Part shown: in pieces, positions 41,803 to 51,395 of the stretch
Position numbering within the stretch: position 1 is the first letter of the stretch
How the letters are laid out: every line of letters starts with the position of its first letter
From: Pseudomonas sp. 2FG
GTDB lineage: Bacteria > Pseudomonadota > Gammaproteobacteria > Pseudomonadales > Pseudomonadaceae
Length of the DNA: 64,000 nucleotides
Assembly (NCBI RefSeq): GCF_005502935.1
Contig: NZ_SCMP01000018.1
Coordinates: 1-64,000 of the forward strand
Direction of reading: 5' to 3'
Position numbers and translations under genes: made by a program
Notes under the pieces: model-generated
Told to the model about the DNA's origin: nothing
What the model saw: only the letters and a program-made list of their open reading frames with translations
Database searches by the model: none

Positions 41803-43212
41803 TCAGGCCTCTTGGGTAGGTTCTGGCGCAGCCAGGGCCGATGTCCTGGCCAGCAGGTAATAGTGAATGCCCGGTACCAGCAGACCGACTATCCAGGAGA
41901 TATCGATGCCGCCGAGTTGCGCGACCATCGGCCCGGTGTAGAAGTGGGTGTCGACGAAGGGCAGCTGAATCAACACGCCGGTGACATACACGCTGATCCC
42001 CATAAGGTTCCAACGACCGTAGCGACCGTCCGGGTCGGACAGCGCCTGCACGTCATAGCGCTCCTTGTTGATGAAGTAATAGTCCACCAGGTTGATCGCG
42101 CTCCAGGGCGTGAAGAAGGTCAGCAGGAACAGGATGAAGAACTTGAATGCACTCAGAAACGAGTTCTGGCCGAGCAGGGCGAGGGCGGTGGAGGCGCCGA
42201 CAATCGCCAACACGAACAGCATGCGCTGCACGGCGGAGATCTGCAGGCGACCGCGGAAGCCACTGATGACGGTGGCCATGCACATGAAGCTGCCATAGGC
42301 GTTGAGGGTGGAGACCGTGACCTTGCCGAGCACCACGCTCAAATACAGCAGGGCGGCCATCACCCCGGTGCTGCCCAGCCCGACTATGGTGGCCACCTCG
42401 TGGCCGCGGAAATTCGCGCCCGCCAACGCCGCCGCGAACACCCCCAGCACCATCGAGGCCTGGGCGCCCAGCACGGTGCCGAGGCCGACGGCGGTGAAGG
42501 TCTTCCAGGACGAGGTCTTGCTCGGCAGGTAACGCGAATAGTCGGCCACATAGGGGCCGAAGGCGATCTGCCAGGACGCCGAGAGGGACACCGCCAGCAG
42601 GAAGGAACTCCAGCCGAAGTGGCGGTTGTCCAGCAGCAGGCCGATATCGTTGAGCGTCAGCAGGCGGGTGAACAGGTAAGCGAAGGCCATGATGCCGAGC
42701 ACGCTGGTGACCTTGCCGACCAGGTGAATGACCCGATAACCGAAGATGGTCAGGAACGCGATGCAGGCCGCGAAGATCAGGATGCCGGCGCTGTCGCTGA
42801 CCTCGATCAACTGGGCGATGGCTTGTCCCGACAAGACCGCGCCGGTGGCGCTGAAGCCGAGATACATCAGGCACACCAGCACAATCGGGATGGCCGCACC
42901 GTAGACCCCGAACTGCACGCGGCTGGAGATCATCTGCGGCAGCCCGAGCTTGGGCCCCTGGGCGGCATGCAAGGCCACCACTGCGCCGCCGAACAGCTGA
43001 CCGACCAGCAAGCCGATCAGCGACCAGAACACGTCGCCGCCCAGCACCACGGCCAAGGCCCCTGTGACTATCGCGGTGATCTGCAGGTTGGCGCCGAGCC
43101 AGAGGCTGAACTGGCTGTAGAGGCTGCCATGGCGCTCGGCCTCGGGGATGTAATCGATCGAGCGTTGCTCGATCAGCGGAGGGCGTTGCGGGCTAGCGTT
43201 GACCTTGCTCAT
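41803..43212 (-). CDS. NCS1-family permease (cytosine/purine type)
   Basis: A 469-residue inner-membrane transporter with about twelve transmembrane segments in the NCS1 pattern (GALAVVLGGDVFWSLIGLL, ATGAVLSGQAI, IAFGPYVADYSRYLP). NCS1 members carry cytosine, hydantoins, allantoin, thiamine or related ring compounds with H+ or Na+. The ATG at 43212 has AAGGA upstream; an earlier in-frame Met at 43266 is less likely. It heads toward a terminator and lies downstream of the outer-membrane protein and amidohydrolase genes, suggesting one catabolic unit. Confidence 0.9.
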   Translation of the reverse strand: MSKVNASPQRPPLIEQRSIDYIPEAERHGSLYSQFSLWLGANLQITAIVTGALAVVLGGDVFWSLIGLLVGQLFGGAVVALHAAQGPKLGLPQMISSRVQFGVYGAAIPIVLVCLMYLGFSATGAVLSGQAIAQLIEVSDSAGILIFAACIAFLTIFGYRVIHLVGKVTSVLGIMAFAYLFTRLLTLNDIGLLLDNRHFGWSSFLLAVSLSASWQIAFGPYVADYSRYLPSKTSSWKTFTAVGLGTVLGAQASMVLGVFAAALAGANFRGHEVATIVGLGSTGVMAALLYLSVVLGKVTVSTLNAYGSFMCMATVISGFRGRLQISAVQRMLFVLAIVGASTALALLGQNSFLSAFKFFILFLLTFFTPWSAINLVDYYFINKERYDVQALSDPDGRYGRWNLMGISVYVTGVLIQLPFVDTHFYTGPMVAQLGGIDISWIVGLLVPGIHYYLLARTSALAAPEPTQEA

Positions 43213-43460
43213 TACTGAGTTTTCCTTGAGAGACGGGCTGCTGCTCTGGTTTTTGTTGGGGGGCATTGAGCGCCGCTACTCCAGCCGGCCTTGCGCGCCT
43301 GCGGCGGCGGGCTACGCCTCACCGGCAGCCGACTCGGGGCAGCGTTACCAAGCCGTGGCTGGTTGAGCCTGCAGTCGGAGCCAAGCCCGCAGCGCCAGAG
43401 GGCTGGCCGATTTCGACGGCGCATGGCGCAGGAAGCGGGCGGTGCTTGGGCGGCGGCCGG

Positions 43461-44216
43461 TTAGAAGGTCTTGCTGGCGCTGACGACCAGGGTGGCGCTG
43501 CACAGGTCGTCGTAACCGGAGAAACTCTGGCATTCGCTGTCCGACAGGTCGGTGTCGACGTAGCTCAGGCCCCAGGTAACCCCGACCAGGTCGCGAGTCA
43601 GGCCGAGACTCCAGTTGTTATAGTCTTCCTCGGCGTGGCTAAAGTCGCGATTGAAGAATGCCTCGTCCTTGTAGTCGACATTTTCGAAGCGGGCTTCGAA
43701 GCCGACCTCGAATGGCAACTGGGTGTGGTAGCCGATAAAGCTGGTGAAGGTGTCTTCATCGGTGTCGACCGTGTGTTTGGCACCGAGAAACACCCCATAC
43801 ATATCCAGGGTGGCGGTGATGTCGCTGGAGTTGAACTGGCTCTCACCCGGGTAGGTGTATTTGCCGTACATGGTGTCCAGGCTGATGTCGTCGGTCAGTT
43901 GCCAGTAGTAGCCGGCGTAGTAGTCGACTTCCTGACGGGTGTTGAAGCTGTGATCGTTGCCTTCTTCGTCGATGAATTTGCCGAAGTCGACATTGGTGGT
44001 CCAGGCGCCGGCATACAGGCCGCTGGCATGGGTGAGCATGAGATCCAATTGGGCGGCCGGATCACCCAGGGTTTGTGAGATGCCGCTGGAGCGGTAATCG
44101 CTGACAATCTTGGGGGTGATGACCAGGCCGAACTGGTCGTTCAGTTCGACGGCCTGTGCCGTGCTCAAGGTGAGCAGGGTGAGACCTGCCAGGGTTATGG
44201 CTTTGACTGCGTGCAT
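43461..44216 (-). CDS. TIGR02001 (TorF-type) outer-membrane protein
   Basis: A 251-residue protein with a signal peptide (cleaved after AQA, about residue 22) and alternating beta-strands ending in a C-terminal Phe (SASKTF), typical of barrel proteins. The N-terminus VITPKIVSDYRSSGISQT and the C-terminal GVTWGLSYVDTD are hallmarks of the TIGR02001 putative porins. Two Cys residues near the end could pair. A truncated paralogue lies at 47185. It is between the amidohydrolase and permease genes on the same strand. Confidence 0.87.
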   Translation of the reverse strand: MHAVKAITLAGLTLLTLSTAQAVELNDQFGLVITPKIVSDYRSSGISQTLGDPAAQLDLMLTHASGLYAGAWTTNVDFGKFIDEEGNDHSFNTRQEVDYYAGYYWQLTDDISLDTMYGKYTYPGESQFNSSDITATLDMYGVFLGAKHTVDTDEDTFTSFIGYHTQLPFEVGFEARFENVDYKDEAFFNRDFSHAEEDYNNWSLGLTRDLVGVTWGLSYVDTDLSDSECQSFSGYDDLCSATLVVSASKTF

Positions 44217-44332
44217 GGGGATTTCCTTGTTGTTATAGGGTGACGCTTAAGGCTGCGCCCGGCCTCAGCGGCAACGGGGAGCAGGACCGTTACGGCTGGG
44301 CGGGGGCAGACAATGTTGCTCGGGGGAAGGGT

Positions 44333-46099
44333 TTATTGCGCTTGCGCGACAGTCTTGCTCTGCTCGGCGCTGTACACCGCCTGGCCGGCGAAGAAGGTCT
44401 GCACTACCTGGGTGTCGAACAGTTCCGCGTCGCTGACCTTGAATACATCGCGGTCGAGGACGATCAGGTCGGCCTGTTTGCCGGGTGCCAGGGAGCCGAT
44501 CTGGTCTTCCAGGCGCAGGGCCTTGGCGGCGTTGAGGGTGTAGGCGTAGAACATGCTTTTGCGATCGATGCTCTCGGCGCTGTTGAGCACGCCGAGCGGG
44601 CCTTTGCGGGTGCTGGCCTGGGCGATGGCATTCCACGGGTTGGGGCTGGACACCGGCCAGTCGCTGGCGCCGGCGATGGTGGCGCCGGCCTTGTGCAGCG
44701 ATTGGGCAGGGTACTGGTAGCGGTAGGTGTAGGCACTGACGTAGGGCTTGACCAGCTCCTCGGTGTAGCTTTCCGCGGTGGCCCACAGCAGCTGCATGGA
44801 GGCGATCACGCCGAGCTGCTTGAAGCGCGGAAACTCCTTGGGGTTGACCAGCTGCAGGTGGCTGATGCTGTGCGGCACCGGTGTCGGCTTGAGCGAGCGG
44901 GCATATTCGAAGGCATTCAACGACTCACGCACGGCGCGGTCGCCCACCGCATGGATATGTGCGATCCAGCCCTGTTGTTCGATGGCGGCCACCAGCTTGC
45001 CGAAGTTCTGCGGGTCGACCAGCAACTGCCCCTGCTTGTGGCTGTTGTTATAGGGATCGATCACCGCGGCGGTCTGCCCCGGGTACTCGAGGACGCCGTC
45101 GGCGAATATCTTGATCCCGGGGAAGGTCAGGTTCGGCACGCCGTGGAACTGCTGCATCACGTTCGCCTGCACCTGCAGGTCTTGCGGCTTGCTCTGCGGG
45201 TGGGCGAGCAGCAGGGCGGCGACGTGCACGTTCAGCTCGCCGTTCTCGGCCAGCTGGCGGTACAGCGGCAGCACGCCGAGGTCGTGCTCGGTGGGGCGCA
45301 TCTCGAACAGCGACTGCTCGCCGCCGCCATTGGCTGCGGCATCCATCCAGGCGGTGACGCCGACCTGCAGGTTGACCCGCACCGCCTCGCGCGCGGCCTT
45401 CAGCATCAGCTCGGCGGACGGTTCCGGCAGTTGGCCGCGTACCCGGTCCCAGCCGTTTTCGCTGAGGAAGCCGGTGGGGGTCAGGTCGCTTTCGTGCTCG
45501 ATATAGCTGGCTTCCTTGGCGTCCAGGCCCTTGATCAGCTTGGCGTCGATGCCGACCCGTTGCAGCATGGCGCGGTTGGCCCAGCCGGTATGCCCGTCGA
45601 TGCCGTCTAGCACCAGCGGCTGGTTGGCCCAGCGGCCCTGATTGAAGCGCTTGGCCAGCTCGCGGCTGTGCTGCCAGTACGCCGAGCTGGCTCCGGAGAT
45701 CACCACGATGTCTTCCAGGCGCGCAGTGCCGGCCTGGTCCTGCTCGATGATCCACTGTTCCAGCTCGGCCAGCGGCTTGACCTCGTCGTACAGGTTGGCG
45801 CGCAGGCTGGCCAGGGCGCCCATGATCGGATGGCTGTGGGTGTCGATCATGCCGGGCATCAGCACCTTGCCGGCCAGGTCGATACGCTGGGTCTTGGCAT
45901 CGGCCAGAGCCAGGATCTCGGCATCGCTACCGACCTTGAGGATCTTGCCGTTCTCCACGGCCACCGCTTGGGCCAGTGGTTGGCCGGGCTCGGCGGTGAA
46001 CACCTTGCCGTTGAACAGCAGCAGATCGGCGGCGGCCATGGCTTCCATCGAGGAAAAAGCCATCGCGGCGGCCAACAGACTTGGAATAAATCGTTGCAT
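44333..46099 (-). CDS. exported YtcJ-like amidohydrolase
   Basis: A 588-residue metal-dependent hydrolase with a signal peptide (residues ~1-23, ending AMAAA), hence periplasmic. Metal-binding DTHSHP lies near residue 86; the YtcJ-type central sequence and late HAVGDRAVRESL and SDWPVSSPNPW motifs follow, then the amidohydrolase C-terminal strand (LAPGKQADLIVLDRD). Substrates of the YtcJ group are mostly unknown N-substituted amides. A LysR gene diverges from it at 46208. Confidence 0.9.
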   Translation of the reverse strand: MQRFIPSLLAAAMAFSSMEAMAAADLLLFNGKVFTAEPGQPLAQAVAVENGKILKVGSDAEILALADAKTQRIDLAGKVLMPGMIDTHSHPIMGALASLRANLYDEVKPLAELEQWIIEQDQAGTARLEDIVVISGASSAYWQHSRELAKRFNQGRWANQPLVLDGIDGHTGWANRAMLQRVGIDAKLIKGLDAKEASYIEHESDLTPTGFLSENGWDRVRGQLPEPSAELMLKAAREAVRVNLQVGVTAWMDAAANGGGEQSLFEMRPTEHDLGVLPLYRQLAENGELNVHVAALLLAHPQSKPQDLQVQANVMQQFHGVPNLTFPGIKIFADGVLEYPGQTAAVIDPYNNSHKQGQLLVDPQNFGKLVAAIEQQGWIAHIHAVGDRAVRESLNAFEYARSLKPTPVPHSISHLQLVNPKEFPRFKQLGVIASMQLLWATAESYTEELVKPYVSAYTYRYQYPAQSLHKAGATIAGASDWPVSSPNPWNAIAQASTRKGPLGVLNSAESIDRKSMFYAYTLNAAKALRLEDQIGSLAPGKQADLIVLDRDVFKVSDAELFDTQVVQTFFAGQAVYSAEQSKTVAQAQ

Positions 46100-46207
46100 C
46101 GGAGCTGCCTCTAGTTTTTATTGGTCTGGCCGCGAGACTAGCGCCTGGCGCAGACCGGCAGAACACCGTTACTGCGCAAAACCTTTTTGCCAAATAGGAA
46201 AAGCAAC

Positions 46208-47122
46208 ATGGACAAGCTCGGCGCCCTGAGCATGTTTGTCGCCACCGCCGAGCACGGCAGTTTCAGTCGTGCGGCCGAGCAGTTGGGTAAAACGCCCTCG
46301 GCCTTGACCAAGGCCGTCAGCCATCTGGAGGCCGAACTGGGCGCGCAACTGTTCGAGCGCAGCACCCGGCGTACGGCGTTGACCGAGGCCGGCCGGCTCT
46401 ATCTGGAAACCGCCCGCCAGGTGTTGCAGCGTCTGCATGACGCCGGTGAGGAGATCGGCCAGTTGCAACACGGCCTGCACGGCCACCTGAGGTTGACCGC
46501 GCCGCTGGCGTTTGGCCGAGCCTTTCTCGATGAGGCCTGTGCCGGCTTTCTCGCCGCCCATTCGCAGATCAAGCTGCGGGTGGACCTGTGCGATGCCTTC
46601 GTCGATCTGGTCGAGGGGGGTTACGACCTGGCCTTGCGCGAGGGCCGCAGCGACCTGCCGGGGTTGATCGCCAAACCCCTGGGGCAAAACCGCATAGTGC
46701 TGTGCGCCAGCCCGGCGTATCTGGCCGCCAATCCGGCAGCGGTCAGCCCGGAAACCTTCGACCGCCATCAATGGCTGATCTACCGCCATCCGGCGCTGGA
46801 CCAGAACTACTGGTGGCTGTCCCTGGCTGGGATGCGCCTACGGGTCCCTCAGCCGGCGGCTCGCCTGCAGAGCGACAATTACGACCTGCTGCTGGCCAAT
46901 ACCCTGATGGGCGCAGGGCTGCACAGCTGCCCGTTGTGGAGTGTGAAGCCCTATCTGGAGAGCGGCCAGTTGCTGCAGGTGATGACCGAGTACGACTTCG
47001 ACCCGGACGCTTTCGGCCCGTTGATCCTCGCCGTCTACCCCAGCCATAGACGGGCGACGCGCAAGGTGCAGGCGTTTATCGACCATCTCGCGGCCTTCCT
47101 CGAGGCCCGCGACCTGGCCTGA
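46208..47122 (+). CDS. LysR-family transcriptional regulator
   Basis: A 304-residue LysR protein with the N-terminal winged helix (FVATAEHGSFSRAAEQLGKT) and a periplasmic-binding-like effector domain (about 90-300). It is transcribed away from the amidohydrolase, with a ~108-bp shared promoter region, so it probably controls that locus. The ATG at 46208 starts MDKLGALSMF; an in-frame upstream ATG at 46187 lacks a site. Its C-terminus matches the decayed copy at 53192. Confidence 0.92.
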   Translation: MDKLGALSMFVATAEHGSFSRAAEQLGKTPSALTKAVSHLEAELGAQLFERSTRRTALTEAGRLYLETARQVLQRLHDAGEEIGQLQHGLHGHLRLTAPLAFGRAFLDEACAGFLAAHSQIKLRVDLCDAFVDLVEGGYDLALREGRSDLPGLIAKPLGQNRIVLCASPAYLAANPAAVSPETFDRHQWLIYRHPALDQNYWWLSLAGMRLRVPQPAARLQSDNYDLLLANTLMGAGLHSCPLWSVKPYLESGQLLQVMTEYDFDPDAFGPLILAVYPSHRRATRKVQAFIDHLAAFLEARDLA

Positions 47123-47184
47123 ACGAAGCGGGCTTTCCACAGCTGAGGATCAGAGTGCCCCGCGGAGGCAGGGCACTGTGGGCT

Positions 47185-47410
47185 TTAGAAACTCTTGCTG
47201 ACGCTGGCGACCACAGTCGCCGTGCAGACGTCGGTAAAGCCGTAGTAGCTGGCGCCCTCGCTTTCCGAGATATTGGTGTCGACGTAGCTCAGGCCCCAGG
47301 TGACGCCGAACAGATCGCGGCTCAGCTTGGCTTCCCACTCGTAGTAGGACTCACTGCTGCTGGCCCAGAACAGCGGGTCCTTGAAGTCCATCCGCCCGTA
47401 GCGCAGAGAG
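47185..47410 (-). pseudogene. truncated TIGR02001 outer-membrane gene (C-terminal fragment)
   Basis: About 73 codons encode the last third of a TIGR02001 protein: FGVTWGLSYVDTN and a final SVSKSF, close to the intact protein at 43461. Homology stops at about 47410, where unrelated repeat sequence begins; the signal peptide and most of the barrel are missing. It faces the intact LysR gene. Confidence 0.85.
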
Positions 47411-47636
47411 TAGGGTGGGCATAACCAAGTCTTGTCCACCTTCCACGGCGGACAAGCCGTCAGCGGTATGTACGGCCTACGCCGCTGTGAGTCGCGTGAT
47501 CGGCAGCAATCGGCCAGTAGCGGTCAGTCGTGACCGGCAGAAACCGACTACGTGCAGACCTTGCGGGCCTGCGCGTAGCATATTGGTCGGTTCACGGCAG
47601 CCCGTCGATCACGACGCTGCCGTGACATGCCTCACG
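47411..47636. repeat. intergenic repeat cluster
   Basis: The segment after the truncated gene contains GGCAGCAATCGGCCAGTAGC near 47500, a second CGGCAGAAACCGAC copy near 47535, and a perfect 10-bp stem TCACGGCAGC/GCTGCCGTGA at 47592-47625. This type of sequence recurs between genes in pseudomonads. No coding potential is seen. Confidence 0.6.
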
Positions 47637-48542
47637 TCAGGCCGCCTCGGGTAAAGGCTGCGCTTTCTCCGGCGGTTTGATCGAACCGATGTACACCGCA
47701 AAGATGGTCAGCAGCGCGCCGCAAATCTGCAGCGCGGAGCTGGCCTTGCCGAGAAAGGCGATATCGATGAAGTACGTGATCACCGGCTCCAGCAACAGGA
47801 TCAGACCGGCCAACCCCAGACTGAGAGCACCGATCGAACGGTTGACCAGCAGCCAGCCGACGAACTGCACCAGCCCCCCGTAGATGATCAGCATCAGCAG
47901 GGTCTGCCCATCCACGATCGCCAGGCTCTCCCCGGTCGCCAGCGCATACGCCAGCAACACCAGCGCCGCCCAGAGACTCAAATTGAGCATCTGCGCGATT
48001 TTGTCGCCACCGCCGTCAGGCAACTGTGTATTGATCTTCAGGAAGTACACGCAGATGGCATACGCCAGCCCCGACAGCACGCCATACACCACGCCCTTGA
48101 CCTCCACCGCGCTGTTCATTTCGGGCAGCAGCAACAGATACAGTCCGACGAAGGCCAAGGTGATGGAAATCAGGAAGTAGATCGAAGGTTTTTCCTTCAA
48201 CAGGTACAACCCCAGCAGGGTCATGAAGAACACCTGACAGTTGGTCAGGATCGAGCCGATGCCCGGGCCGACGATATAGATGCTCTGGTGCCAGAGCACT
48301 AGGTCGATGGCCAGGAAGACCCCGGCCAACGCGGTGTACAGCTGTGCCTTGAAGCTTTTGAGCAGCACCGGGATTCTGCGCACCTTGAGCAGCAGGAAGA
48401 ACAGGATCGAGGCGAACAGCATCCGATAGAACCCTGCGCCACCCGCGCCGATATGGGCGAAGGCGACAGCCAAGGCAGACAGGCTGAGCATCAGCCCGCC
48501 AATGGTCAGTTCGATGATCGCGCGATTGCTATTAGTCGACAT
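47637..48542 (-). CDS. EamA-family (DMT) exporter in the diaminobutyrate locus
   Basis: A 301-residue membrane protein with about ten transmembrane helices in two EamA repeats (GLYLLKEKPSIYFLISI closes the first half; IDIAFLGKASSALQICGA the second). Its ATG at 48542 lies inside the end of the aminotransferase gene (11-bp overlap) with GAGG upstream, so the two are translationally coupled. It probably exports the product of this locus. A longer frame beginning at 48632 would overlap the aminotransferase much more and is rejected. Confidence 0.88.
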   Translation of the reverse strand: MSTNSNRAIIELTIGGLMLSLSALAVAFAHIGAGGAGFYRMLFASILFFLLLKVRRIPVLLKSFKAQLYTALAGVFLAIDLVLWHQSIYIVGPGIGSILTNCQVFFMTLLGLYLLKEKPSIYFLISITLAFVGLYLLLLPEMNSAVEVKGVVYGVLSGLAYAICVYFLKINTQLPDGGGDKIAQMLNLSLWAALVLLAYALATGESLAIVDGQTLLMLIIYGGLVQFVGWLLVNRSIGALSLGLAGLILLLEPVITYFIDIAFLGKASSALQICGALLTIFAVYIGSIKPPEKAQPLPEAA

Positions 48543-49869
48543 GAGAGACCTCATTGAGGAAAACCAAAGCATCCGTGTCACTGTCCGGTTCGCTGAACGA
48601 GGCCTGGTCCAGCACCTGCTGCATGGCCTCAAAAATGCTGTCCAGACCAGCCTGCAGGGTTTCCATGCCGATCGTCAGGGCCGGCATCAGCTTGAGCACC
48701 TGATCTTCTGGACCGCAGCGCTCAATGATCAAACGACGCACAAAGCATGCGCGCATCACCGCTGCGGCCAGCGACGCATCGTGAAACTCGATGCCATAGA
48801 ACAGCCCGCGTCCACGCACCTGCTTGATCTGCGCAGCGAAGCGCTCAGTCACCACGCCGAGCCAGGTCTTGAGCAGTGCTTCATTGGCCTGGATATGCTT
48901 GACCAAGCGGTCGTCGCTCCAGAACTCCTGCAGCGTCTTGGTCGCCGCGACAAAGGCCAGGGTGTTGCCGCGGAAGGTGCCGTTGTCTTCGCCGGGCACC
49001 CACTGATCCAGCTCAGGGCGATGCAGCAACAGCGCGAACGGCAAGCCATAACCACTGAGGGACTTCGACAGGCAGACCATATCCGGCGTGATTCCGGCTG
49101 GTTCAAAGCTAAAGAAGGTGCCCGTCCGGCCACAACCGGCCTGGATATCATCAATGATCAACAGGATGTCGTGCTTGGCAGTCAGCTTGCGCAGACGCCG
49201 CAGCCAGTCAGAGGATGCTACGTTGATCCCGCCTTCGCCCTGAATGGTTTCCAGTATCACGGCGGCCGGGATATCCATGCCAGAGCTGTTGTCGTTGAGT
49301 AGGCGCTCGAAATACTCGATGGAATCCATCCCCTTCAAATAACCGTCATAGGGCATGCGGAACACATAAGGGTCGACGCCGGGCTGGCGGTTGTCGCGGT
49401 TGCCGGTCAACCCCAGCGAGGTGCTGGACATACCGTGAAAGCCATTGGTGAAGGCCACGATATGCCGCCGTCCGGTGACCTTGCGAGCCAGTTTAATCGC
49501 CGACTCCACCACGCTGGTGCCGGTGGGCGAAGTGAACTGCATCTTGTAGGGCAAAGCTCGCTGTTCGAGGATGATCTTGCGGAAGTTGAAGATGAACTCC
49601 TGCTTGGCTCGGCTGTGCATATCCAATGCAGCCTGGATACCATCACGCTGCAGGTAGTCGATCACCGCCGCCTTGACCGGCTTGGGATTGTGACCATAGT
49701 TAACTGAGCCGGCGCAACTTAGAAAGTCGATGTACGCCAGTCCCTTGAGGTCGTACAGATAGCTGCCTTGAGCCTGATCGAAGACCACCGGAAAACTGCG
49801 GCAATAACTGCGCGCCTGAGACTCGACTTCAGCAAATACACCCAACTCATCCATTCCTGAAATTTCCAT
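48532..49869 (-). CDS. diaminobutyrate-2-oxoglutarate aminotransferase (EctB/PvdH-like)
   Basis: A 445-residue class III PLP aminotransferase very like EctB: ARSYCRSFPVVF, FTNGFHGMSSTSLG, LIIDDIQAGCGRTG with the cofactor Asp, and the PLP lysine in CLSKSLSGYGLP. The reaction makes L-2,4-diaminobutyrate from aspartate semialdehyde. No ectA/ectC follow, so this is not an ectoine operon; no NRPS is nearby, so it is not a pyoverdine locus. The start may be the Met at residue 6. The monooxygenase lies 52 nt upstream. Confidence 0.9.
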   Translation of the reverse strand: MEISGMDELGVFAEVESQARSYCRSFPVVFDQAQGSYLYDLKGLAYIDFLSCAGSVNYGHNPKPVKAAVIDYLQRDGIQAALDMHSRAKQEFIFNFRKIILEQRALPYKMQFTSPTGTSVVESAIKLARKVTGRRHIVAFTNGFHGMSSTSLGLTGNRDNRQPGVDPYVFRMPYDGYLKGMDSIEYFERLLNDNSSGMDIPAAVILETIQGEGGINVASSDWLRRLRKLTAKHDILLIIDDIQAGCGRTGTFFSFEPAGITPDMVCLSKSLSGYGLPFALLLHRPELDQWVPGEDNGTFRGNTLAFVAATKTLQEFWSDDRLVKHIQANEALLKTWLGVVTERFAAQIKQVRGRGLFYGIEFHDASLAAAVMRACFVRRLIIERCGPEDQVLKLMPALTIGMETLQAGLDSIFEAMQQVLDQASFSEPDSDTDALVFLNEVSHVD

Positions 49870-49921
49870 TCACTGCCTACTCCATAAAGGGTCGAGGTTC
49901 AGAATTCGATTCAGCCACTAC

Positions 49922-51265
49922 TCAGGCGATTCTTTCCGCGGGTTCCACCTGCCCCAGCTGCTCGCTCAACGAGTTGAAAATATCCCGGGCACGCAACGAC
50001 AGCAGGCTGAAGGAGCCGGCATCGCCGTAGCCGTGGGACGACTCGCACAAGCCATTGAGGTAAAGCGCCGGCAGGCTGTAGCCCTTGCGCGCAGAAAGGC
50101 GATAATCGCGACCGATGCGAATCACGCCCTGCGCATCGCAGTCCAGGCTCTCGGCAAGGTCTCGGAGGATGGCAGGGAAACGCTCGTCCTGTGCTCCCGT
50201 CCCCAGGTTGCGGAACCCCGTGGCCAGCACGATGGCGTCCAGGTCGGGCAGCTGTTCGGCGGTTTGGCCTTGAGTGCCGAGCACCGTCAACGTGTAGCCC
50301 TGCGCCGAGGGTGTGCAGCTCTGGATTTCGCTGAGGTTCTTGATCGTGATCCTGTCCTTGCCCTGCAACTTGTCTTCGTACATGCCCACATACAACTCCG
50401 AGATCACGTCGGCGTCGGCGGCGGAATAGTTGGTGTAATGCAGGTGGCGATTGATGTTCTTTTTCGCCTCGGCAGAGCTGTTGTAGTACTGGTCGACAAA
50501 GGCCGGGAAGTACACGTGCTCGCTGAACTGGCTGGTGTCCTTGAGGCGGAAACCATAACCGCGCTGCACGTTGATGATTTCCAGCTGCGGGTAGCTATGC
50601 CGCAGATGCAGCATGATCTCGATCGCACTCTGGCTGCCGCCCACCACCGCCACCCGCTTCAGCTCGCGCTGCTGGGCTAGTTGTGCCAAACGCCCGAGGT
50701 ACTGAGTCAGATGGAACACCCGATCCGGGGCACAGTCGGCGAACGCTTGCGGGATCACTGGCGTGCGACCCGGGGCGAGCACCAGCGAGCGGGCAAAAAA
50801 CTGATTCCCGGTCTGAGTGGTCACGCAATACAGATTGCTTGCAGGGTCCACCTGAATCGTCGTCACCGCCTGGTTATAAGCCACATCCTTGGCAAAGAAA
50901 CCCGCGACCCAACGCACGTATTCCGCGAATTCGCTGCGCAGGGGAAACTCCAAACCAAGGTTGAGGTGCTCAAAAAGCCGATCGTTCTCGAACAGGAAGT
51001 TGGTGAAGGTGTAGCGGCTACGAGGGTTGCGCGGAGTCACCAGGTCGCGACTCGGATGGTTCTGAATATCGCTGCCCGCCAACATCATCTCCGGCTGCCA
51101 TTTCGTACTGGAATGGCGCTCAAGAAACAGTCGCGACCCAGCAAACTCCAACTCCTCCAAGGCAATGGCCAAGGCAATATTCGCCGGACCAAAACCTATG
51201 CCGATCACATCGTAGACTTGCCTATCACGCCCCGAATCCCTGGCATTAACTTTATGAACGCTCAT
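49922..51265 (-). CDS. amino-acid N-hydroxylating monooxygenase (IucD/PvdA family)
   Basis: A 447-residue flavoprotein that hydroxylates a terminal amine using FAD, NADPH and oxygen. FAD site GIGFGPANIALA is near residue 25; the substrate segment KWQPEMMLAGSDIQNHPSRD, the NADPH site VVGGSQSAIEI and the C-terminal DAIVLATGF motif are all present. Relatives act on ornithine, lysine or diaminopropane; with the aminotransferase next door, diaminobutyrate is the natural guess. The ATG at 51265 has AAGGAAG just upstream. Confidence 0.9.
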   Translation of the reverse strand: MSVHKVNARDSGRDRQVYDVIGIGFGPANIALAIALEELEFAGSRLFLERHSSTKWQPEMMLAGSDIQNHPSRDLVTPRNPRSRYTFTNFLFENDRLFEHLNLGLEFPLRSEFAEYVRWVAGFFAKDVAYNQAVTTIQVDPASNLYCVTTQTGNQFFARSLVLAPGRTPVIPQAFADCAPDRVFHLTQYLGRLAQLAQQRELKRVAVVGGSQSAIEIMLHLRHSYPQLEIINVQRGYGFRLKDTSQFSEHVYFPAFVDQYYNSSAEAKKNINRHLHYTNYSAADADVISELYVGMYEDKLQGKDRITIKNLSEIQSCTPSAQGYTLTVLGTQGQTAEQLPDLDAIVLATGFRNLGTGAQDERFPAILRDLAESLDCDAQGVIRIGRDYRLSARKGYSLPALYLNGLCESSHGYGDAGSFSLLSLRARDIFNSLSEQLGQVEPAERIA

Positions 51266-51307
51266 AACTTCCTTCTCTTCTTGCCACAAAAGTCAGACTC
51301 GACAAAG

Positions 51308-51333
51308 CAGAAAAGACCAAAAGGTCTTTTCTG
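51308..51333. terminator. hairpin between GST and monooxygenase genes
   Basis: CAGAAAAGACC (51308-51318) pairs perfectly with GGTCTTTTCTG (51323-51333) around AAAA. It could end the GST transcript or attenuate read-through into the monooxygenase gene. A further small palindrome CGTTAC-AA-GTAACG lies at 51375-51388. Confidence 0.6.
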
Positions 51334-51395
51334 TCGTCAGTCAAAAAAATAAGTAATTTATAATTAGCTTTAATCGTTACAAGTAACGCAGCTTC

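Noticed and set aside
48532..49869. Ectoine biosynthesis operon suggested by the EctB-like aminotransferase
   Set aside because: No acetyltransferase (EctA) or ectoine synthase (EctC) is adjacent; the neighbour is an N-monooxygenase.
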